Shown: positions 17,687 through 26,359 of the stretch, one piece after another | Numbering within the stretch: the first letter of the stretch is position 1 | Layout: each line of letters starts with the position of its first letter | Source of the DNA: Elusimicrobiaceae bacterium | Lineage (GTDB): Bacteria; Elusimicrobiota; Elusimicrobia; Elusimicrobiales; Elusimicrobiaceae | Direction: 5' to 3' | Assembly (NCBI GenBank): GCA_016281355.1 | Contig: JAEEIL010000034.1 | Coordinates: 1 to 59,966, forward strand | Length of the DNA stretch: 59,966 nt | Program-made: the position numbers and the translations under genes | Notes under the pieces: model-generated | What the model was told of the DNA's origin: nothing | The model's database searches: none | What the model saw: the letters and a program-made list of their open reading frames with translations, nothing else

Positions 17687-18373
17687 TTATTTCCCTAATG
17701 TGAAATCTTTTTTGGCTTTAAGTTGACCGTCTTCAAAAACCCATTCTTCCTGAAGTTCACCGCTTGAAGAATATTTTTTTGTCGTTCCGTTTGCCTTCCC
17801 GTTTTGATAAGGGGAGACCATGGCAATAGTGCCGTTTGGATGGTAAGTAATCTTATCACCGACAATCATATTTTGTTTATACATACATTCGGTTTTAATA
17901 TTACCCTCTTCGTCATAAGTTTTGCAAGTACCTTCCAAATAACCGTTTTTATATTCGGAAACTTCCATTATGCGTCCGCTTGGGTAATATTTAAGGCGGC
18001 GGCCGTCTTCAACATCGTTTATATAATAAAATTCTTCATACATACGACCTGTAGGGTAAAAAACGCAAGCAGGGCCGTCAAGCAAACCATCTTTATAAAA
18101 CTTTTCAACATTTAATTTCCCGGATTCAAAAAATATTTTACTTTTACCGTGCCTTTTACCATCGCGAAATGGGCATTCAAAATAGGTTAACCCATTTGGG
18201 AAATATTCACGAACAAGCCCATCTGGCAAAGAACCTTTTGTTTCAACAATATCTAAATTTTCATTCAATTTTTCAGTATAAACTTCCTGTTCCTTAAAAA
18301 AGTAAGTCCTTAAAAATTTGGCCTTTTCATCACCTGAAATAGTGCTTGTTTTACGAATAATTAAATCTTGCAT
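17687..18373 (-). CDS. MORN-repeat (YwqK-like) protein
   Basis: This 228-residue protein consists of about seven MORN-2 type repeats of the form YYPSGRIMEVSEYKNG or YHPNGTIAMVSPYQNG. Databases often call such proteins YwqK family antitoxins, but the repeat alone does not establish a toxin-antitoxin role and no toxin partner is evident here. It has no signal peptide. Its start codon lies 13 bases inside the upstream flavoprotein gene, which shows translational coupling. Confidence 0.75.
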   Translation of the reverse strand: MQDLIIRKTSTISGDEKAKFLRTYFFKEQEVYTEKLNENLDIVETKGSLPDGLVREYFPNGLTYFECPFRDGKRHGKSKIFFESGKLNVEKFYKDGLLDGPACVFYPTGRMYEEFYYINDVEDGRRLKYYPSGRIMEVSEYKNGYLEGTCKTYDEEGNIKTECMYKQNMIVGDKITYHPNGTIAMVSPYQNGKANGTTKKYSSSGELQEEWVFEDGQLKAKKDFTLGK

Positions 18374-19593
18374 AAATTATCTCCTATATTTTTTGCCGCC
18401 AAAATTCCGGTTGCAAAAGCAAAATGTAAACTGTAACCGCCGCAAAAAGCATCTACATCCAAAAGTTCACCGACAATAAACAAATTTTCCGCACATTTTG
18501 AACGCAAAGTTTTTGCATCAACTTCATTTGTCAAAACACCGCCTGCAACGGAGTATGCTTCTTCAAATGGCCTTATGCCTGTAACGGTAAAAGGCCAAGC
18601 CTTAAGCGTTTCTTTTATTTTAGCAAAATTAGAGGGTGTTAAGTCAATTAATTTATTATTTTTGCGTAAATGTGCAAAATCAATTAACAAGTTTATAAGG
18701 CTGTCCGGTAAAATCCCGCTAAGCAAAGCCTTTGTTTTTAAATTGGGGAATTGTTTAGCACGTTGTGTTAAATATTTGTATAACTCCTCTTCGGTAAACT
18801 GGGGTAAAAAATCAATAAACAATTTACTGCCTGATTGCGCGTTACGGCTCAAAGTTAAAATATTATTACCGTTTACGCCACGCGTAGTAAAAGTTATTTC
18901 CTCTGTTTGTTTGTTTTTGGGGTAATTTTCAAACCAAACACGTGCTTGCATTTTGATTCCGGCTATACGTATTAAGGCCTTTTTTTCTTGCAAGTCAAAA
19001 CCGAATAATGCAGGGGCAGGTGTTTTTATTTTATGCCCTGCCTGACGTGCAAGTGTATACCCCAAATCCGTTCCGCTTATTTGCGGATATGCCTTGGAAC
19101 CGCAGGCAAGCACTAAAAATTTTGTTTGGTAAGTACTGTCTTGTGTTTTAACTTCCCACAAATTTTTGTTGTGTTTTATTTGTGTTGCGGTTTGATTTTC
19201 CAGAATTTGCACACCGTAATTTTCAAGCCAATTTAAAAAACACTCTTTAACAGCACTTGCCTTACCGGCTATAGGGAAATAGCGATCGTCTTCACAAATA
19301 TATTTTAAACCGAGTTTATCAAAAAATTTAAGGCACTCCGTTGGGGGGAATTTTGTTAAAATTTCCGTTATAAAATTTTTATCTCCGTAATAAGTTTCGG
19401 GGCTTGCTTTAGAATTGGTAAAATTACAACGTCCGTTACCGCTTATTAAAATTTTGCGCGCACAAACTTTTTGTGCTTCAAGTAAAATTATTTTTTTATT
19501 TTGTTCTTTGGCTTTAGGGGCAAGTTCTGCAGCACAAGCAAGTGCGCTTGCACCGGCACCTATTATTAAAATATCTGTGGTTTCTTCCCTCAT
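18361..19593 (-). CDS. BaiN/HI0933-like FAD-dependent oxidoreductase
   Basis: This 410-residue protein opens with the dinucleotide-binding motif DILIIGAGASALA and shows the family motifs KILISGNGRCNFTN, FPIAGKASAV and GLxxxAGEL-like text (FIVGELLDVDAFCGGYSLHFAFATG) near the end. These define the HI0933/YhiN/BaiN family of flavoproteins. The substrate is not predictable; BaiN itself acts on bile acid intermediates, but most relatives are uncharacterised. It overlaps dut by 4 bases and the MORN gene by 13 bases. Confidence 0.85.
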   Translation of the reverse strand: MREETTDILIIGAGASALACAAELAPKAKEQNKKIILLEAQKVCARKILISGNGRCNFTNSKASPETYYGDKNFITEILTKFPPTECLKFFDKLGLKYICEDDRYFPIAGKASAVKECFLNWLENYGVQILENQTATQIKHNKNLWEVKTQDSTYQTKFLVLACGSKAYPQISGTDLGYTLARQAGHKIKTPAPALFGFDLQEKKALIRIAGIKMQARVWFENYPKNKQTEEITFTTRGVNGNNILTLSRNAQSGSKLFIDFLPQFTEEELYKYLTQRAKQFPNLKTKALLSGILPDSLINLLIDFAHLRKNNKLIDLTPSNFAKIKETLKAWPFTVTGIRPFEEAYSVAGGVLTNEVDAKTLRSKCAENLFIVGELLDVDAFCGGYSLHFAFATGILAAKNIGDNLCKI

Positions 19594-20009
19594 TTTGTGC
19601 CCGTTGAACCAAAACCGCCCGAACCGCGTTCGGTTTCGGTAATTTCGCCCTCAATGAATGTAGGATAAAGCGTAGGTAGAACTACAAGTTGGGCAACTTT
19701 TTGGCCTTCTTCAAAGGTAAAAGGCGTGTCATTTAAATTGTACATGCAAATTAAAACTTCACCGCGATAAGTGCAATCAATAAGCCCGGCCATAACTTTT
19801 ATGCCTTTGCTTTCAACGGAACTTTTGCCCCAAACGCAACCGCTTGTGCCTTCCGGGAGTTCAACTGCGATACCTGTTTGCACTTTTGTTATTTGGTGTG
19901 GTGGCAAAACGGTTTTATGCAAAGCAAACATATCGGCGCCGGAATCTGTCGCATGTGCACGGACCGGCAGTTTTGCATTTTTATCAAGCCTTTTTACTTT
20001 AATTTGCAT
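19590..20009 (-). CDS. dut: Deoxyuridine triphosphate nucleotidohydrolase (dUTPase)
   Basis: This 139-residue trimeric-type dUTPase hydrolyses dUTP to dUMP and pyrophosphate, keeping uracil out of DNA and feeding dTMP synthesis. All five motifs are visible: ATDSGADMF, GKSSVESKG, GLIDCTYRGE, the FEEGQKVAQLVV stretch and the C-terminal RGSGGFGSTG. It overlaps the MgtE-N/CBS gene by 16 bases upstream and the flavoprotein by 4 bases downstream. Confidence 0.96.
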   Translation of the reverse strand: MQIKVKRLDKNAKLPVRAHATDSGADMFALHKTVLPPHQITKVQTGIAVELPEGTSGCVWGKSSVESKGIKVMAGLIDCTYRGEVLICMYNLNDTPFTFEEGQKVAQLVVLPTLYPTFIEGEITETERGSGGFGSTGTK

Positions 20010-20752
20010 AATAACCTCTTAATATAAGATTTTGCTTGCGGAAAGTCCCACAAAGAAAGTTCACCGCATAAAATATTTTCTTTATTTACTACAGGCAAAT
20101 TCGAAATTTTATTTTGCGTTAAAATTTGTTTTGCCTTTTTAAAACTTGTTTCAAGGTTCAAGGTAAGTGTAGGCTTTTCCATAACACTACCGCAAGAACT
20201 GTTGACGGGCAAAATTGCCAAAGCGGTTGTTTTTATTAAACCGCAAAGACGGCTTTGCTTGTCTAAAATATAAATATTTTGCGGTATTTTGTTTTTAGGT
20301 AAAGTTTTGATTTTTTGTAAAACTTCCTCAATTTTAGTATCTGTTTTAAAAGTCAGAACTGCCGGTTTGATTATGCTTGCGATACTTGATTTGGGGGCAA
20401 GTTTTGCCTCATTAAAAACTTTTAATTCTTCAGGGGAAAGTTCGCCTTCCAAACGTTTTTTATAGAAGGGGGGAACATATTTTAAAACTTCCCCTGCTTT
20501 TTGCGGGTTTAAACTTAAAAGCGTACGCGCACCTTGCTTTAAAGGCAAACGGCGTAAAATAACCGCCGCTTTTTTAACTTCCATAAAATTTAATGCTGAG
20601 GTTAAATCCGCCGAAGTTAAAGACGAGAGCCAAAAAACGGCCTCACTCAAAGACACACTTTGCAAAGCAAGCGCGGCTTTTTGCGGCGAATCTTTAATAT
20701 AGGCAGCAAGTATTTGTGCACCTGATACTTTATGAAAATTATTGTCAAACAT
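19994..20752 (-). CDS. Soluble MgtE-N plus CBS-pair protein
   Basis: In this 252-residue protein, residues 10-110 resemble the helical N domain of the magnesium channel MgtE (tandem short helices with ALNFMEVKKAAVILRRLP and QKAGEVLKYV). Residues 125-245 form two CBS-like repeats (DTKIEEVLQKI... and ETSFKKAKQIL..., each followed by a PxNIYILD or SNLPVVN strand). The membrane domain of MgtE is missing and no frameshift explains this. It may be a free-standing nucleotide or magnesium sensor. The TATAAT at 20765-20760 ends 7 bases before its ATG. Confidence 0.65.
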   Translation of the reverse strand: MFDNNFHKVSGAQILAAYIKDSPQKAALALQSVSLSEAVFWLSSLTSADLTSALNFMEVKKAAVILRRLPLKQGARTLLSLNPQKAGEVLKYVPPFYKKRLEGELSPEELKVFNEAKLAPKSSIASIIKPAVLTFKTDTKIEEVLQKIKTLPKNKIPQNIYILDKQSRLCGLIKTTALAILPVNSSCGSVMEKPTLTLNLETSFKKAKQILTQNKISNLPVVNKENILCGELSLWDFPQAKSYIKRLLCKLK

Positions 20753-20759
20753 ATACTTT

Positions 20760-20765
20760 ATTATA
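20760..20765 (-). promoter_or_regulatory. Minus-10 box, probable leaderless start
   Basis: Read on the minus strand, TATAAT ends 7 bases before the ATG at 20752 and no ribosome binding site intervenes. Confidence 0.5.
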
Positions 20766-20788
20766 GTAAATTATAAACAAACGCGCTA

Positions 20789-21868
20789 TTACAAATAATC
20801 AGGCATTAAATTTAATGCCCAGGAAACTTCCTCCAAGACATTGCGTGCAAAATCTGCCAAGCCCGTTTGCAAAACAAGGGGGTAAACCTGTTTTTCAAGG
20901 CGAATATAATCTTCTATAATTTGCTTTTTTTGTGCCGCGATTTTAATTGTGCAACCACGCACTTTTGCAAGTTTAACACGCATTAAAAGCGGACTGATAA
21001 AATTAAGTTCCTTGTAAAACTCAGACGCAATCTTTAAGGTAGTGGCCGCTTCTTCGGTAAAACGTTTATAATCAAAAGTGCCACTTTGTTCTAAAGCAGA
21101 TTTATACATAACAAGCCCATAAGAATTTATTTCCAAAGTGCTTTGTTTTGAAATTTGTAAAATTAGGCCGTCTTGCACGGTATTAAAAATTCCGTTTAGG
21201 CCGATTTTGCGTGCAATACCTGGTAAATCTTTATAATCTCTCAAAGGCTCTTGGGGATAAAGGGGGGTTAAAAGCAAAGTACAGACACCTCTAACATCAG
21301 CCGGATCTTTTGAAAGTGAACGTAAATAATTATCAAAATGTGCTTCGCCTTTATCTACTAAAATATGGCGCAAATTATTACTTTTACGGCGATTATCTAA
21401 AAGCCATGGTAAATTATTTGGGTGAACGATGGTTTCAGGTTTTGAGGCTTGTCCTGTTCTTACATAAGCCCTTTTTAAGTGCCCGACAAGATGCGGAGTC
21501 AAATTACTTTGCGGAATATTTATTACGACAAACATATTGCCGTTTTTGGGGTTCTTACAAGTTGCAATATCAACAAAAACGACAGGATCAATATAATTTT
21601 GAATAATGCTTTCAATTTGCCCGCGTATCTTTACATTGACAGGTACGCCGTTAAAAGGGGGTTTTGGTTTATCATGTTCGTCTTTTACACCTATTATAAT
21701 TGTACCGCCCAAAGAATTGGCAAAAGCGGCAATGGTTTTAGCAAACTTTTCATTATTTTTCGGTAGTAGAAGTTTATAATCAAGCATAGTATTTTCCGGT
21801 ACACCTTGCTTTAAAAAGTTGCGTACGTCATCAAAAGTTAATTGGTTTATGGGTTTTTGAAAGAACAT
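20789..21868 (-). CDS. AlbA_2 (Schlafen-type) domain protein
   Basis: In this 359-residue protein the N-terminal 150 residues match the AlbA_2 domain: ENTMLDYKLLLPKNNEKFAK, the AAFANSLGGTIIIGVKDE motif and the RAYVRTG strand. AlbA_2 domains bind nucleic acid or act as nucleases in Schlafen relatives and often occur in regulators. The rest is alpha/beta and not recognised; I see no clear ATPase motif or winged helix. It lies 9 bases after the nitroreductase gene, so the two form an operon. Confidence 0.75.
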   Translation of the reverse strand: MFFQKPINQLTFDDVRNFLKQGVPENTMLDYKLLLPKNNEKFAKTIAAFANSLGGTIIIGVKDEHDKPKPPFNGVPVNVKIRGQIESIIQNYIDPVVFVDIATCKNPKNGNMFVVINIPQSNLTPHLVGHLKRAYVRTGQASKPETIVHPNNLPWLLDNRRKSNNLRHILVDKGEAHFDNYLRSLSKDPADVRGVCTLLLTPLYPQEPLRDYKDLPGIARKIGLNGIFNTVQDGLILQISKQSTLEINSYGLVMYKSALEQSGTFDYKRFTEEAATTLKIASEFYKELNFISPLLMRVKLAKVRGCTIKIAAQKKQIIEDYIRLEKQVYPLVLQTGLADFARNVLEEVSWALNLMPDYL

Positions 21869-21877
21869 TTTATGCTC

Positions 21878-22429
21878 CTATTTATATTTGTTTATAGAAT
21901 AAATTTCTTCTAATTTTTTGCGTGTATGTGTTATTTGTTTGGGCATTTCTTTTGGGTAACCTAATGCAATGATTGTATGTATTTCCACACCTCTGGGTGT
22001 CTTTAAAAATTCTTGCGCTTTTTTACCACTGAACCATCCTACCCAGCAAGTACCGAGGCCAAGGTCAGTTGCTTTTAAAACGAAGTGTTCAACAGCAATT
22101 GCATGATCCGTTAAATAAAACGGGCGGCCAACAATTTTTTGCCCGGCTTTTAGTGTGAGATTTGCATTTTTCTTAACGCATACCGCAACTAAAACCGGTG
22201 CATTTTTAAAAAACCTGCAAGGCAAAAATCTTCCTACAAAAACTGCATTTGCAAAATCATTTTTAACTTTTTCATCATTTAAAATCACAAAATGGGTGGG
22301 TTGCCCGTTACAAGCACTTGGTGCAAGGCGTGCGGCTTCAAGGCATGCTAAAATATCTTCAATTTTAACTTCTTTATCTGCAAATTGCCTAACCGAATGA
22401 CGTAATTTAATAACTTTATCAAATTCCAT
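21878..22429 (-). CDS. Nitroreductase family FMN oxidoreductase
   Basis: This 183-residue protein has the N-terminal RHSVRQFADKEV motif, the FMN-binding SACNGQPTHF segment and LGTCWVGWF followed by IALGYPKE, which are standard for the nitroreductase fold. It reduces quinones, nitro compounds or flavins with NAD(P)H; the natural substrate is unknown. A GGAG ribosome binding site precedes the ATG. It is transcribed divergently from fba. Confidence 0.88.
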   Translation of the reverse strand: MEFDKVIKLRHSVRQFADKEVKIEDILACLEAARLAPSACNGQPTHFVILNDEKVKNDFANAVFVGRFLPCRFFKNAPVLVAVCVKKNANLTLKAGQKIVGRPFYLTDHAIAVEHFVLKATDLGLGTCWVGWFSGKKAQEFLKTPRGVEIHTIIALGYPKEMPKQITHTRKKLEEIYSINKYK

Positions 22430-22453
22430 AAATTTCTCCTTTTTATAACCCTA

Positions 22454-22482
22454 TTTAAATGCCTCTTTAAAAATTGTACAAT
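22454..22482 (+). promoter_or_regulatory. fba promoter
   Basis: TTTAAA at 22454-22459, a 17-bp spacer and TACAAT at 22477-22482 precede a GGAGG ribosome binding site. The same DNA read on the other strand gives TTGTAC, 17 bp and TTAAAT, a weak promoter towards the nitroreductase gene. Confidence 0.5.
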
Positions 22483-22513
22483 ATAAAAAACTAAAAATGG
22501 AGGTTTTTTTATT

Positions 22514-23488
22514 ATGGCAGTATCTTATAAAGAACTTGGTTTTGTAAACACAAGGGAAATGTTTGCAAAAGCCATGAAAGAAGGTTATGCAGTTCCCGCT
22601 TATAACTTTAATAATATGGAACAATTACAAGCAATTATCACTGCTTGCACGGAAAGCCGCTCCCCGGTAATTTTACAGGTTTCCAAAGGCGCAAGAAAGT
22701 ATGCAGATGCAACTTTGCTCCGCTACATGGGCCGCGGTGCTATTGAAATGATGAAAACTTTAGGTAACCCTGTTCCTGTTGCTTTGCACTTGGACCACGG
22801 TGATAGTTTTGAACTTTGCAAAGATTGCATTGATTCAGGTTTTTCATCTGTCATGATTGACGGTTCTGCTTTACCTTATGAAGAAAATGTTGCTTTAACT
22901 AAAAAAGTTGTTGACTATGCACACCAATTTGATGTTACAGTCGAAGGCGAACTTGGCGTACTTGCCGGTATTGAAGATGAAGTTTCCGCCGAACATCATA
23001 CTTATACAGATCCTGCCATGGTTGAAGATTTTGTTAAAAGAACAGGTGTAGATTCTTTGGCAATTTCTATCGGTACAAGCCACGGTGCATACAAATTTAA
23101 AGTTAAACCCGGCGAAAGTGTTCCGCCACTTAGGTTTGATATTTTAGCGGAAGTTGAAAAACGTTTACCCGGTTTCCCAATCGTATTACACGGTGCTTCA
23201 AGCGTTGACCAAAACGCAGTTGCCACCATCAATAAATACGGCGGTAAACTTGAAAACGCAGTCGGTGTACCGGAAGAACAACTCCGCAAAGCCGCAAAAA
23301 GCGCAGTTTGCAAAATCAATGTTGACAGTGACGGCCGCTTAGTTATGACCGCTGCTATCAGAAAGGTCTTTGCAGAACATCCTGCTGAATTTGACCCGCG
23401 TAAATATTTAGGCCCTGCCCGTACGGACTTAATTGCCATGTATAAAGCCAAAAACGAAAATGTTTTAGGTTCCGCCGGCAGATATTAA
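22514..23488 (+). CDS. fba: Class II fructose-bisphosphate aldolase
   Basis: This 324-residue zinc aldolase cleaves or makes fructose 1,6-bisphosphate. Visible motifs are VPAYNFNNMEQLQA near the N-terminus, the zinc and catalytic HLDHGD, SVMIDGS, EGELGVLAGIEDE and the phosphate-binding LHGASS. A strong GGAGG site precedes the ATG. It is monocistronic, with a promoter in front and a terminator behind, and supplies the same pathway as gapA and pgk at the start of the window. Confidence 0.96.
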   Translation: MAVSYKELGFVNTREMFAKAMKEGYAVPAYNFNNMEQLQAIITACTESRSPVILQVSKGARKYADATLLRYMGRGAIEMMKTLGNPVPVALHLDHGDSFELCKDCIDSGFSSVMIDGSALPYEENVALTKKVVDYAHQFDVTVEGELGVLAGIEDEVSAEHHTYTDPAMVEDFVKRTGVDSLAISIGTSHGAYKFKVKPGESVPPLRFDILAEVEKRLPGFPIVLHGASSVDQNAVATINKYGGKLENAVGVPEEQLRKAAKSAVCKINVDSDGRLVMTAAIRKVFAEHPAEFDPRKYLGPARTDLIAMYKAKNENVLGSAGRY

Positions 23489-23505
23489 TATTTGCTTGTA
23501 AGTTT

Positions 23506-23545
23506 AAAAACCCCGCGTTTATTTTACCGACGCGGGGTTTTTTTG
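23506..23545. terminator. Bidirectional terminator between fba and the DUF3592-like gene
   Basis: A perfect 13-bp stem (AAAAACCCCGCGT at 23506-23518 with ACGCGGGGTTTTT at 23530-23542) is T-rich on both strands and serves the two convergent genes. Confidence 0.9.
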
Positions 23546-23558
23546 TTATCTCCGTTTG

Positions 23559-23987
23559 TTAAAGTGTATAATAGCACAACATCACAGAAACGAATATTAA
23601 AAGGAGGAAAAAAACTGTAACTATCACCTCTGTGCTACTATCGCGAAATTGTTTAACATACACTTTATTAACATCATTAGGATCTATATACACCTTTATA
23701 TGTTTTCCTTCATCTTTCCATATAATGGATGGAATCCAATCTACCCAATTTTCATATGTTTTACCATTAAGTGAATAACGTACCTTCGCGTAAGTTTCGT
23801 AACTTCTATCACCTGAACCTAATGAAACAATTACTCCACTTGTTTTAATAAGTTTTTTAAAAAATTTATATTTTCTAAACAAAGGTAAAGGGCCAAAGAA
23901 AAAAAGTATTATACCCAAAACAAGATCTAAAAGCCATTCCATATTTGGAAAAGTGTGTGTAAACCATTCGGAAAATAAATGTCCCAT
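23559..23987 (-). CDS. DUF3592-like membrane protein
   Basis: This 142-residue protein has an N-terminal membrane segment (about 15-40), a C-terminal one (about 118-140) and a beta-rich middle. The middle has VRYSLNGKTYENWV, then KVYIDPNDVNKVYVK, the pattern of DUF3592 (a strand, G-K-x-Y, later a DP-N turn). Its function is unknown. It is convergent with fba and shares a terminator with it. Codon use looks like its neighbours. Confidence 0.65.
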   Translation of the reverse strand: MGHLFSEWFTHTFPNMEWLLDLVLGIILFFFGPLPLFRKYKFFKKLIKTSGVIVSLGSGDRSYETYAKVRYSLNGKTYENWVDWIPSIIWKDEGKHIKVYIDPNDVNKVYVKQFRDSSTEVIVTVFFLLLIFVSVMLCYYTL

Positions 23988-24056
23988 AAAAACTCCATTA
24001 GAATATGTCTATATTTTACAAAATTTAAATAATATCTTACAAAAAAGAAACAGCTT

Positions 24057-24085
24057 TTATACTCATCCTCCATAATTGGTATAAT
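24057..24085 (+). promoter_or_regulatory. Promoter of the rseP-ispG-proS operon
   Basis: TTATAC at 24057-24062, a 17-bp spacer and TATAAT at 24080-24085 with an upstream TG (extended minus-10, TGGTATAAT) precede AAGGAG at 24101-24106. Confidence 0.6.
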
Positions 24086-24111
24086 ATATTTATATGTAAA
24101 AAGGAGTGTTT

Positions 24112-25278
24112 ATGGCTTTTTTAAATCTGATTTGGGCTAAAATTTTATGGCTTTTCAGTTGGCACACGTTGGTGTCAATTTTCGGCATAGTGTTTGCTTT
24201 GGGGCTTGTCGTCATCGTGCATGAATGGGGGCATTTTATCGCTTGCCGCTTGCTCGGTATTAGGGTGGAAGAATTTTCCATCGGTTTTGGTAAACTTTTA
24301 AAACAATGGAAGGGAAAAAAGGAAACAGTATTTTCACTCCGTGCAATTCCTTTGGGCGGATACGTTAAACCTGCCGGCGAGGCATATTTTAGGGAAGTTG
24401 AAATAAAATCAGATGACGAATTTGCCGCTAAACCTTGGTGGGCACGCTCAATTATGGTTTTTGCAGGTGCCGGAATGAACTATGTTCTTGCTTTGATAAT
24501 TTTCTTCTTCATAATAATTTTTATGGGTATGCCGGTAACTAACCCGGCAAAAGTACCGTCAGTTTTAGGGGAAGTTAAAACCGGTTATCCGGCTGAAAAG
24601 GTCGGCTTGATGGCAGGGGATAAAATTACATTTATCAACGGTGCGGAAACAAATAATTGGAAAGATTTACTTTTAACTTTAGACAAAGCAAATAAAGAAA
24701 ATTTACAAGAAGTTACCGTAACTTATGAAAGGGAAGGCGTTGAAACAACAGTCCCTATAACATTTGACGAAACAAGAAAGCTCGGCATTGTTGTAGAACC
24801 TACTTATGAAAAGGTTGGCTTCTTTAAAAGCATAGAAATGGCTGCATACCAATGTTATTATTGGACTAAACTTTCCCTCGTAACTATTGCTGAAAAGATT
24901 TACCACAAACAAGCACCTGAAATGGCTGGCCCGATAGGTATTTTTGAACTCGTAGGCAAAGGCGTGCATAACGGTGCGGAAGATTATTTCTTCTTAATTG
25001 CATTAATTTCAGTTGCTATAGGTATGTTTAATTTGTTCCCTATCCCAATATTAGACGGTGGGCATATTGTGTTTTTCATAATTGAGGGTATAACAGGTAA
25101 ACGCCCGACTGAAAAGACCTTAAATAATGCCTGTGGCGTAGGTGCTTTTATTTTAATAGGGCTTGTTTTGTTTGCAACTTATCAGGATATCGGCCGCCTT
25201 AAAAAACACAGCACAAATAAAGCTGTTGCAGCAGAAACGCAAGTTCAAGAAAATACGCAAGAGGTACAAAATGACTAA
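24112..25278 (+). CDS. rseP: Site-2 intramembrane metalloprotease RseP
   Basis: This protein has 388 residues from ATG 24112; a GTG at 24106 overlaps the ribosome binding site AAGGAG. It is a zinc protease with HEWGH at 37-41 in the first membrane helix and Asp315 in NLFPIPILDGGH, the S2P signature. One PDZ domain (about residues 140-230, SVLGEVKTGYPAEKVGLMAGDKI) lies between. RseP cleaves membrane-anchored regulators and leftover signal peptides. It overlaps ispG by 8 bases; rseP, ispG and proS are also adjacent in other bacteria. Confidence 0.92.
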   Translation: MAFLNLIWAKILWLFSWHTLVSIFGIVFALGLVVIVHEWGHFIACRLLGIRVEEFSIGFGKLLKQWKGKKETVFSLRAIPLGGYVKPAGEAYFREVEIKSDDEFAAKPWWARSIMVFAGAGMNYVLALIIFFFIIIFMGMPVTNPAKVPSVLGEVKTGYPAEKVGLMAGDKITFINGAETNNWKDLLLTLDKANKENLQEVTVTYEREGVETTVPITFDETRKLGIVVEPTYEKVGFFKSIEMAAYQCYYWTKLSLVTIAEKIYHKQAPEMAGPIGIFELVGKGVHNGAEDYFFLIALISVAIGMFNLFPIPILDGGHIVFFIIEGITGKRPTEKTLNNACGVGAFILIGLVLFATYQDIGRLKKHSTNKAVAAETQVQENTQEVQND

Positions 25279-26356
25279 CTTTAAAAGAACACGCACCGTC
25301 AAAGTAGGCCCATACATTTTAGGCGGCAAAAACCCTGTACGTGTGCAGGCAATGTGCAATACCGATACACGCAATGTTGCAGCAACCGTCAAACAAATTA
25401 TTATGCTTGAAAATGCAGGTTGCGAAATTAACCGCGTGGCTGTACCTGATATGGACGCGGCCTTGGCACTTGGTAAAATTGTCAAAAAAATACATACACC
25501 GCTTGTTGCGGATATTCATTTTGATTATAAACTTGCACTTGAGGCCATTAAACAAGGCGTCAGCAAAATACGTATAAACCCCGGAAATATCGGCGACGAA
25601 GAAAGAACAAAAGAAGTCGTAAAAGCCTGCAAAGATAAAGGGCTTGCAATAAGAATCGGCGTAAATGCAGGTTCACTAAAGGAACTTAAAAAATTCAGCG
25701 GTACACCGAATTGGAGCGATAAAAAATGGGCTCAAATCATGGTACGCGAAGCTTTAGAACACGTTAATATTTTGGAACGCTTAAATTTTAAAAACTTTTT
25801 GGTTTCTTTAAAATCAGACAATTTAAAACGCACTATTTTGGCTTGTGAGGAATTTGCCAAAGTTTGCGCCGCACCCCAGCATATCGGCTTAACAGAGGCC
25901 GGAACTTTTATGGCAGGTACCGTTAAAAGTGCAATTGCTTTGAGCCGTTTGCTCGGCGAAGGCATTGGCGCAACAATACGCGTATCTTTAACAGAAGACC
26001 CAAGAAAGCAAGTGCGTTGTGCATATGAAATTTTAAAAGCACTCGGTTTGCGTGAATTCGGCCCAAATATAATTTCTTGCCCGACATGCGGCCGCACACA
26101 AGTGGAACTTGCAAAAGAAGTTGCAAAACTTGAAGAGGCAATTTATTCCGACCCTGTTTTACTTAAAAAATCAACAGGCAAAAAAATTGCCGTTATGGGC
26201 TGCATTGTTAACGGCCCCGGTGAAGCACGCGATGCCGACTTTGGCATAGCAGGCGGCCGCGGCGAAGGGCTTTGGTTTGAAAAGGGCCAAATAATCGGCA
26301 AAATACCGCAAAATAAATGGCTCAAAAAATTTACAGATAAAATTATTAAAGGATAA
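25271..26356 (+). CDS. ispG: 4-hydroxy-3-methylbut-2-en-1-yl diphosphate synthase
   Basis: This protein has 361 residues from ATG 25271, which follows GAGGT. A longer in-frame reading from 25163 would run through rseP and is rejected. IspG carries out a late reductive step of the non-mevalonate pathway. Motifs: VQAMCNTDTRN near the N-terminus, VADIHFD, KIRINPGNIG, and the 4Fe-4S ligands in CPTCGRTQ and GCIVNGPGEA. It follows rseP with an 8-base overlap and is 3 bases from proS. Confidence 0.95.
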   Translation: MTNFKRTRTVKVGPYILGGKNPVRVQAMCNTDTRNVAATVKQIIMLENAGCEINRVAVPDMDAALALGKIVKKIHTPLVADIHFDYKLALEAIKQGVSKIRINPGNIGDEERTKEVVKACKDKGLAIRIGVNAGSLKELKKFSGTPNWSDKKWAQIMVREALEHVNILERLNFKNFLVSLKSDNLKRTILACEEFAKVCAAPQHIGLTEAGTFMAGTVKSAIALSRLLGEGIGATIRVSLTEDPRKQVRCAYEILKALGLREFGPNIISCPTCGRTQVELAKEVAKLEEAIYSDPVLLKKSTGKKIAVMGCIVNGPGEARDADFGIAGGRGEGLWFEKGQIIGKIPQNKWLKKFTDKIIKG

Positions 26357-26359
26357 ATT

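Noticed and set aside
17687-18373. Toxin-antitoxin pair suggested by the YwqK-type MORN protein
   Set aside because: No toxin-like gene is adjacent; the neighbours are a flavoprotein and a pair of membrane proteins, and MORN repeats alone are not diagnostic.
25163-25270. Extended N-terminus of IspG from an upstream in-frame start
   Set aside because: It overlaps rseP by over 100 bases and lacks a ribosome binding site; the start at 25271 has GAGGT and matches the family N-terminus.
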